A stretch of DNA of 38,331 nt from Bryobacterales bacterium (lineage in GTDB: Bacteria > Acidobacteriota > Terriglobia > Bryobacterales > Bryobacteraceae), in contig PLFE01000057.1 in assembly GCA_003136675.1 (NCBI GenBank), positions 7,904 to 46,234 on the forward strand, in the 5' to 3' direction. The translations under genes were made by a program, and so were the position numbers. Below are positions 1-9,294 of the stretch, piece after piece; within the stretch, counting starts at the first letter, position 1, and every line of letters starts with the position of its first letter. The notes under the pieces are model-generated. The model was given only the letters and a program-made list of their open reading frames with translations, was not told the origin of the DNA and did not search any database.

Positions 1-9
1 TAGTTAGGG

Positions 10-3000
10 CTATTTCGTCGCGATCGAGGTTGATACGGACCATTGCTGTCCTCCCGCGTCGGCTCCGGTAAACACGACAACCAGTGGATTGGGCATCGGC
101 GACCACTGGATAATCGAGACCGTCGATAGAGTTCCCTTCGCCGGCAGCTTAGTGCTTCCGAAAGAGACGGGGATTACCGATGAGAAGTTGGTCCCAGCCA
201 TGGTCCAGCCTGTCACCGTTGTGGCAACCCCGGCCGTCTCCTGGAGAGAAATGGAAAGAGGGAAGCCCGGTTGCGCACTGCTGGACTTCACCAGCGTCAC
301 TACCACCTTTGAGCCTGAAACGATGGTGACCGTTACCGTACCCGTTGAACCCGCCAGGGCTGTGGTGCCCGCGTAGGTGGCCGTGATGGTGTTGGCGCCC
401 GAGGCGAGTTTGCTTCCGACTAAAGTAAAGACCGCCGTCGCTTTGGAGCCGGAGGCCGTCAAGGTCGCGGAGCCAAGCGAGGTCTGCCCCAGCGTGAACG
501 CGATGCTGCCCGTTGGCGCAGCGCTGCCGGATGCGGGTGTCACGGATATAGACAACTGCGTCGTTGCCGTGGGTGCGAGGCTCGCTGGACTCGCCGTGGC
601 TGTGAGGGTGGTTACTACCTTCGCGGGTGCTGTAACCGTCACCGAAGCTGAGCCTGCTGAGCCGGCAAATGCGGTGGTGCCCCCATAAGTGGCGCTGATC
701 GTATTGGCCCCGATGGCGAGGCTCGCGCCGTTCAAAGTGAGAACCGCCGTCGCCCTAGAGCCCGAGGCCGTCAACGTTGCCGAACCAAGTGACGTCTGGC
801 CCAGCGCGAAGGCAATGCTGCCCGTGGGCGCAGTGCTGCCGGATGCGGGCGTCACTGTGATGGATAGCTGAGTCGTTGCGGTGGATGCGATGCTGGCCGG
901 ACTCGCCGTTGCGGCAAGTGTGGTTGCCACCTTTGCCGGCGCTGTGACCGTCACCGATACCGAACCTGCCGCGCCGGCGAAGGCGCTATTGCCCGCGTAA
1001 CTCGCGGTAATGCTGGTCACGCCCGTCACCAGACTTGTTCCGTTCACGGTGAAGCCGGCTTTAGCAGTGGATCCGGAGGCTGTCAATGTCGCGGTACCAA
1101 GCGTAACCTGGCCCACCAAAAACGCGATGCTTCCCGTGGGGGCGGTGCTGCCGGACGCGGGTGTAAGAGTTACCGATAAGGTCGTCGATGCGCTTGAAGC
1201 GATGCTCGCCGGACTTGCGGCCAGGGTGAGGTTGGTTGACACCGGTCCGCCGGTGATGGTCAGCGTCGCCGATCCCGACGAGCTGCCAAAGGCGCTGGTG
1301 CCGACGTACGCGGCGGTAATTGTGTTGGCGTTGAAGGCAAGATTCGTTCCCGGCAATGCAAGAGTTGCCGTAGATGTACCAGGAGCCGCGCTGACGAGCG
1401 CTGCTGAACCAAGCGACGTTGCGCCGATTGTGAAACTGACCGTTCCGGTGGGCGTGCCGGAGCCCGATGCCGGTTTGACGGTAGCCACCAACTGGGTGGT
1501 TCCGCTCTTCGCTATACTGGCTGGACTCGCGGTCACGGTGGTGCTGGTCGCAACCGCGGTCGAAGGAAGGGTCACAGTCACTGAAGTTGTTGATGGGGCG
1601 AAAGTGCTGACTCCCAGATAGGAAACGGTGATGACGTTGGCTCCCCCAACGAGGCTTGAGCCTTTTACAGTAAAGGTTGTCGAGGATGTGGACCCGGAGG
1701 CCTTTAGCAAGGCTGTGCCGAGGACGGTGCTGCCGGCCGAGAAGGTCACGCTTCCGGTAGGCGCGACGGTCCCGGAGGCGGGCCTCACCGTCGCCGTCAG
1801 GACCGTTGACGCCGTAGCCGCGATACTGGCCGGCGCCGCCGTGGCCACTATGGTCGTCGCCGGCAGAGCCGGAGTGACTGTAACGGTGACGGCTGCGGAA
1901 GTGGAGCTCACAAAATTTCCGGTCGCGACGTAGGTGGCCGTGATGCTATTGGCGCCCGTCGCGAGGCTGCTGCCATTCACGGTAAGGGACGCGACTGCCT
2001 TTGTCCCCGATGCCGCCAGGGTCCCTGAACCGAGCGTGGTGCTTCCGAGCTTGAACGTCAGGGTTCCAGTAGGTGAGACCGTCCCGCTGGAGGGCGTAAC
2101 CGTGACGCTCAGCACGGTGCTTCCGTTAGCCGGAATACTGGTCGCGCTCGCGGCCAGGGCCGTCGTTGTGCTGACGGTAACGGGAGCTACGGTGACAATT
2201 ACCGGCGCGGAAGTGGAAGCGGCGAAACCAGTGCTGCCAAAATAGTTAGCGGTAATGCTGTTGGACCCCGTAACAAGCTGCGATCCAGTGAGCGTAAGCG
2301 AAGCCACACCGTTGGCTCCCGAGGGCTGCACCGTCACCTCGCCTAGCGACGTGCCGTTGATGAAAAACTCCAAGCCGCCGCCCGCCGGGATGGAACCGCC
2401 GCTCGTTGACTTAACCGTAACCGAGAGCAATGTGCTTCCCGTGGTCGAGATGGATGTAGGGCTGGCCGTAAGCGTTGTGGTGGTGCCGTTCGAAGTAACT
2501 GTGACGGGTAGCGACGCTACAGACGTGCTGAAAACGCCTGCCGCGACGAATCCCGCGGTGATCGTATTGCTCCCGACACTCAGGCTGCTACCGGCGATTG
2601 TGGCGGTGGCGGCGGCGCTGGTGCCGGCGGTGGCAACCGCCGCGGCCGAACCAATCGTATTGCCGGCGAGGGTGAATGTAAAGGTACCAGAGGGCGTGGT
2701 GGTTCCGCTGGCCGGAGTTACCGTAGCCGTCAACTGAACCGAGGCCGTCTGCGGGATGGATGTTGCGCTGGCCGTGAGCGTTGTCGTCGTGACGACTAAA
2801 GGCGTTGCACTGGACCAGTTAGTGACCAGATTGTAAGCGTCGACTGACCCCAGTCCGCTAGCCAGGTCATATCCCGGTCCAGCCGAGTAGCCCATCGACC
2901 CAGTGGTGCAATTCGGGCTGCCCACCGTGCAAGGCACCATATTGTTGCCCACTGTGATGTCATGAAAGACGCCGCCCGAGGTTTGAGCAAGGCTATACAG

Positions 3001-4611
3001 AATCGGATTGATATTACCCAACCCCGGCGTGGACTGGATTCCCTGGGTAACCAGATACTGGTTCACGAGGGTTACGATGCCGGCGAATGAAGGGGAAGAC
3101 GCCGATGTCCCGCCCCACGCTTGCAGGTTGCCGACCCAAACCAGATAGCCATCGTGGTCGGCGGATGCCGTGAGCGAGACATCGGGAACGTCGCGCGCGC
3201 CGTCGTTGGGTACTCCAGGAGCCACCTGCCACCAGGGCTTCGAAAACCTTACGCTCACCCCGCCACCACCGGAATCGAGCCCGTATCCGAGTGCCGAGTC
3301 GTTCCAAACCATTTCCGGAAGGTATCCGGTAGCGGACGCCTGTGTGGGTCCGTTTTGGGAACTCCATCCGGTAGAGCCTTCATTGAATTCCGATCCTCCC
3401 ACGGCAGTGATCTCGGGAACATCGGCGGGGGCCAGAACGGCGAGTCCGTTTGAGGCGATGGTAGAACCATCCCAATCGCAGCTGGCCGCGCCCGAATCCC
3501 CGGCCGACGCCATCCAGGTGATGCCTTCCGCGTTGGCCTGCTGCGCCCACGTTTGAACGCTCGTGCCGCTCCAGGGTTCACAGTATCCATAACTCATGCT
3601 CATCACAGGTGCCAGATTCTGGTCGATTTCATAGAGCGCCGATGTAAAGACATCGTCCGAATATACGAAAAGAATGGTCGCGTTGCGCGCTATAGCGCCC
3701 GACCATTCGAGATCGAGATACGACTCGCCCGCATCGCCGGCGCTATATCCCGGATCGGGTCCGGTCAGTACCAGTTGCGGCGTGTTGACCGACAAACCAA
3801 AGAAGTTCCGGAAATAGGTGACAAAGTCCAGATCGATGTCGGTTTGCCCCACGATCGCCAGTTTCTGCCCGGTACCGTCGATACCCGCTGCATAGAGTTT
3901 AGAGATGTCGTAGATAGCGGCCATATCATCAGGCGCAAGATAGTGGGAGCCGTCAGTGTAGGTATATTTCGGAGAGCTGTTCACCCTGTGCTGCGGCTTC
4001 GGATGGAAGTCATCCAGTCCGCGGATGCTGCCGACGACTCCCGCAAGGGCTGCCGGAACAGACGGCTCAACGGCATTGGCGAAGTGCGCTTCCGTCCCGC
4101 TGGCATAGCGATGCAGCGTGGTACGAAAGGCGTTCGCCACCGATGCCGCGGGTCCGTCGAAGGTGATCCAGTTATGCGCGCGCGCCACCTGCTGAACCAC
4201 AAATCCCTGGGAGCTCAACCACGCGGTTAACTTAGCAAGATCGTTGCTGCTCGCTCCAAATCGTTCGCCGAATTCTTCGGGAGTGAGCCACTTGTGATAG
4301 CTCGGCGATTTCGGGTCGCGTTGTTCTTCGAGTAATTGCACAAGACCCGCGTTCTGCGCGGAGGTTTGCTTTAGCATGAGCTTCATGCCGGCAATCTTCG
4401 TAGCCGCGTCCAGCGGGCCCTGATCCGCTAATCTTCCTGCCGCCAATACCTGTAGCTGATGCGGAACATTCTGTTGCAGCGTGATGGTCCGGTTTCCGTC
4501 GATGGAAGCCGTGATCCGGTCCGGCAATGCCGGGAATGCGCTCAAACGAATAGCTAGAAAGGAACTGACCGCGATAATTTGCGCGGCGCGATAGTAGGTT
4601 GACGTTAACAT
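10..4611 (-). CDS. Secreted S53 (sedolisin/kumamolisin-type) peptidase with eight Ig-like repeats
   Basis: A 1533-residue secreted serine-carboxyl peptidase. A signal peptide (about residues 1-25) is followed by a pro-kumamolisin activation domain (about 45-205) and the catalytic domain (about 220-600). The family's catalytic Glu and Asp fit E296 and D300 (ESYLD), the oxyanion Asp fits D372 (AGDSGA), and the nucleophile is S503 in GGTSASSP. The calcium-site region HDIT...GPGYDLASGLG is present near 550-587. From about residue 607 to 1437 there are eight tandem Ig-like repeats of about 104 residues, rich in Thr, Ser and Ala, then a unique ~95-residue C-terminal domain. Family members are acid-active endopeptidases that free themselves from the prodomain. 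The repeats probably hold the enzyme away from, or at, the cell surface (inference). The ATG is preceded by AGAAGA. It diverges from the esterase at 4699. The stop codon is inside the window, so the gene is complete. Confidence 0.95.
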   Translation of the reverse strand: MLTSTYYRAAQIIAVSSFLAIRLSAFPALPDRITASIDGNRTITLQQNVPHQLQVLAAGRLADQGPLDAATKIAGMKLMLKQTSAQNAGLVQLLEEQRDPKSPSYHKWLTPEEFGERFGASSNDLAKLTAWLSSQGFVVQQVARAHNWITFDGPAASVANAFRTTLHRYASGTEAHFANAVEPSVPAALAGVVGSIRGLDDFHPKPQHRVNSSPKYTYTDGSHYLAPDDMAAIYDISKLYAAGIDGTGQKLAIVGQTDIDLDFVTYFRNFFGLSVNTPQLVLTGPDPGYSAGDAGESYLDLEWSGAIARNATILFVYSDDVFTSALYEIDQNLAPVMSMSYGYCEPWSGTSVQTWAQQANAEGITWMASAGDSGAASCDWDGSTIASNGLAVLAPADVPEITAVGGSEFNEGSTGWSSQNGPTQASATGYLPEMVWNDSALGYGLDSGGGGVSVRFSKPWWQVAPGVPNDGARDVPDVSLTASADHDGYLVWVGNLQAWGGTSASSPSFAGIVTLVNQYLVTQGIQSTPGLGNINPILYSLAQTSGGVFHDITVGNNMVPCTVGSPNCTTGSMGYSAGPGYDLASGLGSVDAYNLVTNWSSATPLVVTTTTLTASATSIPQTASVQLTATVTPASGTTTPSGTFTFTLAGNTIGSAAAVATAGTSAAATATIAGSSLSVGSNTITAGFVAAGVFSTSVASLPVTVTSNGTTTTLTASPTSISTTGSTLLSVTVKSTSGGSIPAGGGLEFFINGTSLGEVTVQPSGANGVASLTLTGSQLVTGSNSITANYFGSTGFAASTSAPVIVTVAPVTVSTTTALAASATSIPANGSTVLSVTVTPSSGTVSPTGTLTFKLGSTTLGSGTLAASGTKAVASLTVNGSSLATGANSITATYVATGNFVSSTSAAVTVTVTPALPATTIVATAAPASIAATASTVLTATVRPASGTVAPTGSVTFSAGSTVLGTALLKASGSTSSTTFTVKGSSLVGGANVITVSYLGVSTFAPSTTSVTVTLPSTAVATSTTVTASPASIAKSGTTQLVATVKPASGSGTPTGTVSFTIGATSLGSAALVSAAPGTSTATLALPGTNLAFNANTITAAYVGTSAFGSSSGSATLTITGGPVSTNLTLAASPASIASSASTTLSVTLTPASGSTAPTGSIAFLVGQVTLGTATLTASGSTAKAGFTVNGTSLVTGVTSITASYAGNSAFAGAAGSVSVTVTAPAKVATTLAATASPASIASTATTQLSITVTPASGSTAPTGSIAFALGQTSLGSATLTASGSRATAVLTLNGASLAIGANTISATYGGTTAFAGSAGSASVTVTAPAKVVTTLTATASPASLAPTATTQLSISVTPASGSAAPTGSIAFTLGQTSLGSATLTASGSKATAVFTLVGSKLASGANTITATYAGTTALAGSTGTVTVTIVSGSKVVVTLVKSSSAQPGFPLSISLQETAGVATTVTGWTMAGTNFSSVIPVSFGSTKLPAKGTLSTVSIIQWSPMPNPLVVVFTGADAGGQQWSVSTSIATK
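300..2795 (-). repeat. Eight tandem ~312-bp repeats encoding Ig-like domains
   Basis: This stretch of the S53 gene consists of eight consecutive units of about 104 codons. Each starts near a TTLTASP-like strand, carries a central ASGxxxPTGxxxF motif and ends in xxITATYxGxxxFxxSxxxVTVT. The last three units, at the low-coordinate end (about 300-1250), are much more alike than the first ones. For example, PTGSIAF, LGQTSLGSATLTASGS and VTVTAPAKV recur almost unchanged. This suggests recent duplication or gene conversion at the C-terminal end. The antisense strand is also open through these units, but only as a by-product of the periodic GC-rich codon pattern. Confidence 0.9.
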
Positions 4612-4698
4612 GATTTCTTCTGAATCCTGTTACCTGTCGGCGGAACCCCCGCGAAGCTTTAGCACAGGCGTGTGATAAGTTAGGCAGCGGAGAAACGC

Positions 4699-6291
4699 AT
4701 GAGTCCTCGCTTGATGAAGCCCCCGCTAATCACTGCTTTCGCAGTTCTGTTCCTAATGGTTTCCGCGCAAGCTGCCGATCTAAGAATCAAGACCGATAAG
4801 GGTGCGGTCGAAGGATCCCTCACCACCGATGGCAAGGTCCGCGCGTTCAAAGGGATTCCGTTCGCGGCCCCGCCGGTGGGCAATCTCCGCTGGCAGCCTC
4901 CGCAACCGTCAGCCAGTTGGAAAGGAGTGCGTGCGGCTACCGAATTCGGTTCGCACTGCTACCAGTCGGTCTCCTACGGCGACATGGTGTTTCATGACCC
5001 TGGGCCGAGCGAAGACTGCCTCACGTTAAACGTGTGGACTCCGGAAGGCGCGAAGCCGGGCAGCCTGCCTGTGATGGTCTGGATCTTCGGTGGGGGGTTT
5101 GTCGCCGGCGGAACCTCCGAGGGTCGGCAGGACGGACAATTTCTTCCCCATCGAGGTGTCGTGGTGGTCTCGATGAATTACCGGCTCGGCATTTTCGGGT
5201 TCTTCGTGCATCCCGACCTCACTGCTGAATCGCCGCATCACGCATCCGGCAACTACGGATTGATGGATCAGACGGCTGCTTTGGAGTGGGTGAAGCGGAA
5301 CATCGCGGCGTTTGGAGGAGACCCTCGAAACGTGACGATCTTTGGCGAATCCGCGGGATCTTTCGCAGTCAGTACGCAGATGGCTTCGCCGCTCGCCAAG
5401 GGGTTGTTCGCGAAAGCCATCGGCGAGAGCGGCGGAGCTTTCTTCAGCGGCGGCCTCGGCTATGAACCACGCGCCGAGAGAGAGGCGAAGGACGTGCAGT
5501 TTGCCCAGACTGCGCTGCACGCGAGCACCTTGGCGGAGTTGCGCAAGATTTCCCCTGATGACTTGGTGAAGGCGGTAACCGCGAAGACTACGCCTCCTCC
5601 ACCGCATTTCGGTCCGGACGTGGACGGATATTTCCTCCCCGACAGTGTTCCGGCGATTTACGCGGCGGGACAGCAGGCGCATATTCCTCTGCTGGCGGGT
5701 TGGAACGCTGATGAAATGCGCGCGGCGGTAATTTTCTCCAAAACAAAGCCCACGGCGGCCAGCTTTGCGGAGCAGGCGAAGAAGGACTTCGGCGAGCGCG
5801 CGGATCGGTTTCTGGCGGCGTACCCCGGCACAACCGACGCGGAAGCCGAAACCTCGGCGGGGGATTTCGCGGGCGACCGCTTCCTGGTGTACTCGACGTG
5901 GCGTTGGCTGGAAGCGCAGGTTCAGACGGGCGATGCGCCAGTGTATCGCTATTATTTCACTCTGGGTTCGCCGGGCGATAAGAATCATGCAGCGGCCATG
6001 GGCGCGTTCCACTCCGACGAAATCGAGTATGTGTTCGGGGCGCTCGATTCGCGTTCCGGCGCATCGTGGCGCCCCGAGGATCGCAAGCTGTCGGAGCAAA
6101 TGGGCTCTTACTGGACAAACTTTGCTCGTACCGGAGATCCGAATGGTCCAGATCTGCCGAAATGGCCCGCTTATCACGCGGCCGGGGATTGGCAGGTGAT
6201 GTTTCTGAACGCGAGTCCGGCAGCCCAGGCGGACCCCTACAGGGCGCGGTATTTGTTTCTCGATCAGGAGTGGGGTAAGCGGAAGGATTAA
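4699..6291 (+). CDS. Secreted type-B carboxylesterase (alpha/beta hydrolase)
   Basis: A 530-residue carboxylesterase/lipase of the cholinesterase-like type B family, of usual length. Residues 1-26 form a signal peptide ending at AQA, so it is exported. The oxyanion motif GGGF lies at 131-134 and the family signature EDCLTLNVW at 105-113. The nucleophile is S218 in FGESAGS. H438 in AFHSDEIEYVFG is the catalytic His, and E339 in GWNADE is the likely acid residue. The family hydrolyses carboxylic esters; the substrate cannot be read from the sequence. GGAGAA lies 4 nt before the ATG as a Shine-Dalgarno. It is divergent from the S53 peptidase, with 87 bp between the starts, so both secreted hydrolases may be controlled from one spacer. 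No clear sigma-70 hexamers were found there. Confidence 0.93.
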   Translation: MSPRLMKPPLITAFAVLFLMVSAQAADLRIKTDKGAVEGSLTTDGKVRAFKGIPFAAPPVGNLRWQPPQPSASWKGVRAATEFGSHCYQSVSYGDMVFHDPGPSEDCLTLNVWTPEGAKPGSLPVMVWIFGGGFVAGGTSEGRQDGQFLPHRGVVVVSMNYRLGIFGFFVHPDLTAESPHHASGNYGLMDQTAALEWVKRNIAAFGGDPRNVTIFGESAGSFAVSTQMASPLAKGLFAKAIGESGGAFFSGGLGYEPRAEREAKDVQFAQTALHASTLAELRKISPDDLVKAVTAKTTPPPPHFGPDVDGYFLPDSVPAIYAAGQQAHIPLLAGWNADEMRAAVIFSKTKPTAASFAEQAKKDFGERADRFLAAYPGTTDAEAETSAGDFAGDRFLVYSTWRWLEAQVQTGDAPVYRYYFTLGSPGDKNHAAAMGAFHSDEIEYVFGALDSRSGASWRPEDRKLSEQMGSYWTNFARTGDPNGPDLPKWPAYHAAGDWQVMFLNASPAAQADPYRARYLFLDQEWGKRKD

Positions 6292-6300
6292 CGGATCTGC

Positions 6301-6612
6301 ATGCGACTGGGTTCTCTGTTGGGTGCCCTCGGCCTTGGCGCCGTCGTCATTCCCGCGGAGCAGGTCGGGTCGCAACCGTTGAGCGAAGCGTGGTGGAATC
6401 TCGCGAGCGCGCGGTTTCCCCGAAGAACGCGGACCGCGCGCAGTTACTCAGACAGTACTTCGAGCAGGATGGCTGCACGGGAGAGGACCTCACGGAGGTG
6501 CCGGTGAAGCACTCCCGGATTCCTAACCTGATTTTTGCACGGGCCCGGGCGGCACGACTCGTACCGCCTGATTGCGATGTATTTGGCGGATCTCGACGGC
6601 GCGCTGGAGTAG
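6301..6612 (+). pseudogene. Remnant of an M28-type peptidase gene (frameshift plus large internal deletion)
   Basis: No intact gene covers this stretch, but pieces of one protein can be read in two frames. From the ATG at 6301 the frame encodes a possible signal peptide (LLGALGLGAVVIPAE). After a shift near 6385, the frame open from 6390 reads ERAVSPKNADRAQLLRQYF, then DGCTGEDLTEVPV and SRIPNLIF. That is the pattern of the region before the first metal-binding motif in secreted M28 peptidases. It then jumps, back in the first frame, to DSYRLIAMYLADLDGALE and a TAG at 6610-6612, which looks like the C-terminus of the same family. The whole catalytic core (about 200 residues with the metal ligands) is missing. 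Family assignment rests on remembered M28 patterns, so confidence is moderate. It follows the esterase by 9 bp. Confidence 0.55.
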
Positions 6613-6618
6613 CTTTCC

Positions 6619-7605
6619 TCAATTCGATAGCGCGAACAGGCGCATGCGACGGGGAGAGAACAGCGTCGCGTACATCCCCACGGCTTCCGCCCCGCGCGCT
6701 GCCAGCGAGAGCGGCAACACCACCGGCACATACGCGATGCGCGCCGGTACACTCCACCCCAGCGCCTTCGAGAAGCGGAACCACTGCGGCAGATCCAGCG
6801 CCATGTGCCAGGCCATACTTGCCAGCGGCTCCAATGGGCCAAGACGCCTCACCCAACGATGGCGCGCCTGCGGGTTCAGACGGCGCAGCAGATGCACCTC
6901 ATGCCCGAATCGCACATGGAGGCGTGTAATCCACCACCGGAAATTGAAAGCGTGGTAGACGCGCTGTTCCGGCTGAAAACGGATCGGAAGCTCTTGCTGA
7001 ATCAAACTTTCATGAAGGAACGAACCCGCGCAGGTTCGGCCCAGATCTTCGCGGTAGCGAATGCGCTCGAAATCCACGCGCCGAAACGCGGCGTTGTGAC
7101 TCAGAAAGCCGCGGGGCGGATCACCCACGATGAATCCCCAGGAGATGGATGCCGCGGCAGTGAGAAAGCCGGCAAAGCGCCGGCTTCCGTTCTCCCAACG
7201 AAAAAGCGTGATGCCGGCAACCACAGCGGCGCCGCTCGTAATTCCGGTGGCAATCCTGCGGAGCCAATCGGCATTAGGGAGTGCATCGGAATCGATAAAG
7301 GCGACGATCTCGCCGGTGGAGTGCTGTACCCCGAGATTCTTCAACTGATAATAATGGGCGCCGTCCGCGCCAACAGCCTCAATGCGGAGGAATCCCCGCT
7401 TGCCGCCGAGCCGGTTTCCCACAAGCCGCTTGCCCCAGTACTCGGCCTGCTTCTTGGATCCCACCAGGATGACTTCGATGCGCTCCAGAGGATAGCGCTG
7501 CTTCTCCAGGCATCCGACTGTCTCGAGGGCCGAGCCCAAATCGATTGAATCGTTATAGCCTTCGATCACTACGGAGATCAGCGGGTCTGGCGCGACATCT
7601 AACAT
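6619..7605 (-). CDS. Family-2 glycosyltransferase (third of a tandem trio)
   Basis: A 328-residue GT2 with an N-terminal GT-A fold (PLISVVIEGYND at the start), metal/nucleotide-binding DSD at 105-107 and acceptor-side region GFLSHNAAFRR. A basic, partly hydrophobic C-terminal part (about 255-328) may contact the membrane. The open frame runs further upstream to 7905, but that part lies inside the next glycosyltransferase and precedes the conserved fold. The ATG at 7605-7603 was chosen because it overlaps the upstream stop by 7 bp and has AGGGGC 4 nt before it. The sugar and acceptor are unknown. It is probably made from one message with the two genes upstream and serves a surface polysaccharide or glycolipid (inference). 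Confidence 0.85.
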   Translation of the reverse strand: MLDVAPDPLISVVIEGYNDSIDLGSALETVGCLEKQRYPLERIEVILVGSKKQAEYWGKRLVGNRLGGKRGFLRIEAVGADGAHYYQLKNLGVQHSTGEIVAFIDSDALPNADWLRRIATGITSGAAVVAGITLFRWENGSRRFAGFLTAAASISWGFIVGDPPRGFLSHNAAFRRVDFERIRYREDLGRTCAGSFLHESLIQQELPIRFQPEQRVYHAFNFRWWITRLHVRFGHEVHLLRRLNPQARHRWVRRLGPLEPLASMAWHMALDLPQWFRFSKALGWSVPARIAYVPVVLPLSLAARGAEAVGMYATLFSPRRMRLFALSN

Positions 7606-8471
7606 GGAGCCCCTAAGGAACGCTGGTAAGCGAAGCCCAGCAGAACGACCACCTGAGCAATCGCCGACGCCAGCGCGATTCGAATTCCCTTCTGCCATCC
7701 GAGGTTTTCGACAGGGGACCACAGCAGGCGCGCGTAGAAAGAAGTCGAACGAAGGTGAGCCGCGCTTCTTGTCCGTCCGCTCAGAAATGCGGCGCCGCGC
7801 CCGTAGCGCCACTGCTGCGCCCAGAATGCACGGGCCGTCGAGGGGAAATGGTGGTGAACCGCCAGTTGACTCAGAATGGCGATTCGCCGTCCCGATGCGA
7901 CCCATCGCTCACAGAACTCGCGATCTTCCCCGGCCGCCAGTGGAAAACGGATATCGAACCCGTCCATTCCCTGGAAGGCGCTTCTGCGAAGAGCGAGCCC
8001 GTTGCTCGGCGCGAAAGTGTAGTCTTCCTCATCCAGGCGTTGCGACCGCGAGAAGTGATCCAGCAGCCACGCGCTCGCCAGCGCAAAAGAGCCCGCGCCA
8101 TCCACGGCGCATTGTGGACCGGCCACGGCGTGATTCGGCCGGCATTCCAGTTCCCGCAGTACACGACTCAAATACCCCGCATCGATCTCGCTATCGTCGT
8201 CCAGAAAAACGAGATTTTGGCCCGTTGCCTCCAGAGCGCCGGCATTCCGGGCGCACGCCGGACCCCGACGCCCGCCCTTCATCAGACACACTTCGCATTG
8301 GCCGCCGGCGGCGCGCAGAATGTCTGCATCAAGATCGCCGGCATCATCCACCACGATGATCTCCATGTCTCCTTCCAGGTGCTGCCGCCGCAGTTGTGAA
8401 ATCAGACGACTGAGCCGTTGCGGGCGGCTGGCCGTAGGGATGATCACGGAAACCCGCATGCTTGTCCTCAT
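7599..8471 (-). CDS. Family-2 glycosyltransferase (second of the trio)
   Basis: A 290-residue GT2. The fold begins with MRVSVIIPTASRP, has the VVDDAGD strand at about 40-46, the GPACARNAGA motif near 70-79 and the DDD triad at 91-93. The acceptor-domain motif AGEDREFCERW, equivalent to the ED motif of inverting GT2 enzymes, follows, then hydrophobic stretches at the C-terminus. The start at 8471 gives a 4-bp ATGA overlap with the stop of the preceding glycosyltransferase. A longer frame to 8579 would bury the conserved first strand and overlap the neighbour. Translational coupling is likely on both sides. The specific sugar cannot be inferred. Confidence 0.87.
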   Translation of the reverse strand: MRTSMRVSVIIPTASRPQRLSRLISQLRRQHLEGDMEIIVVDDAGDLDADILRAAGGQCEVCLMKGGRRGPACARNAGALEATGQNLVFLDDDSEIDAGYLSRVLRELECRPNHAVAGPQCAVDGAGSFALASAWLLDHFSRSQRLDEEDYTFAPSNGLALRRSAFQGMDGFDIRFPLAAGEDREFCERWVASGRRIAILSQLAVHHHFPSTARAFWAQQWRYGRGAAFLSGRTRSAAHLRSTSFYARLLWSPVENLGWQKGIRIALASAIAQVVVLLGFAYQRSLGAPC

Positions 8472-9289
8472 AACGACCCAAGCGTCCAACTGAGACGTCC
8501 TGCGCCTAATAACATCGCTAACGCAATCTTCTCCCGCGGAGACCGGTTCCTGACGACTCTGCGAAAGACGCCCAGACATTCCCGGGAGCTTAACGTTTCA
8601 CATTGCCCAAAATGACGGGTCCGTTTGCGCGCCCTCGCGTAAATGAAATTCTTGCGGAGATAACCCCAAAAGGTCTGCAACTCGAGATGCGTGACCCGCA
8701 TGGCCGGCTCCCACCCAATGGCTCCCATTCCTTCCGCGGACGCCAGGCTCCGCACGAAGATCGTGTCTGCCCCACGATCTACAAGTTGGAATGGTCCGCG
8801 GCGCTCGAAGGCGGTTCTCCGCACGGCCATGTTGTTGGTGAAAGCAAACGTGGCTCGGGCATCGCCGCGATTGAGAATATATTCGACGCGCGCATCATCG
8901 TAGGAAGCGATCAATCGCATCCGCTCTGCCGGAGAACGGCGCGAGCCGAGTATCGCCTGGGTTCGTTCCTTTTCCATCCGCTGGTCGATAGCCTTCAGCC
9001 AGTTGGAATCTGGTACGCAATCGGCATCTGTGAAGGCGAGGATCTGCCCTCGCGATTCCTCGACTCCCGTGTTTCGCGCGGCGTAAGATCCTTGCCGGTT
9101 TTCGCTCAGTAGCCGGACTCGCTGGAATCGCCGAATCAGGGAAGCGGAGTCATCCACCGAATTGTTGTCGACCGCAATGATTTCGTAGTCCTCAAGAGGG
9201 TAGTCTTGATCTAGCAGGCTGCGGATACAGCGCTCAATCGTACCCGCCGCGCCATAGAACGGAACAATTACGGAGATCCGAATCACCAC
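8468..9289 (-). CDS. Family-2 glycosyltransferase (first of the trio), GTG start
   Basis: A 273-residue GT2 with SVIVPFYGAAGTIERCI at the N-terminus, AVDNNSVDDS (39-48), GSYAARNTGV (67-76) and the DAD metal-binding triad at 88-90. It is the first gene of a three-glycosyltransferase message. It begins with two consecutive GTG codons (9289-9287 and 9286-9284) and no Shine-Dalgarno. The promoter described at 9295-9323 places the -10 only 5 nt before the first GTG, so the mRNA is probably leaderless. It is divergent from the membrane protein at 9306. A role in surface glycan assembly is inferred from the cluster. Confidence 0.88.
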   Translation of the reverse strand: MVIRISVIVPFYGAAGTIERCIRSLLDQDYPLEDYEIIAVDNNSVDDSASLIRRFQRVRLLSENRQGSYAARNTGVEESRGQILAFTDADCVPDSNWLKAIDQRMEKERTQAILGSRRSPAERMRLIASYDDARVEYILNRGDARATFAFTNNMAVRRTAFERRGPFQLVDRGADTIFVRSLASAEGMGAIGWEPAMRVTHLELQTFWGYLRKNFIYARARKRTRHFGQCETLSSRECLGVFRRVVRNRSPREKIALAMLLGAGRLSWTLGSL

Positions 9290-9294
9290 GAACG

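Noticed and set aside
89..2737. A series of plus-strand open frames of about 60-200 codons opposite the S53 repeats
   Set aside because: They repeat with the same ~312-bp period as the Ig-like units and have Val/Ala/Pro-rich low-complexity products. They are shadows of the repeat codon pattern.
6619..7905. A 428-residue version of the third GT2 starting at 7905
   Set aside because: The extra N-terminus lies entirely inside the neighbouring GT2 and precedes the conserved first strand. The ATG at 7605 with a 7-bp overlap fits the operon.
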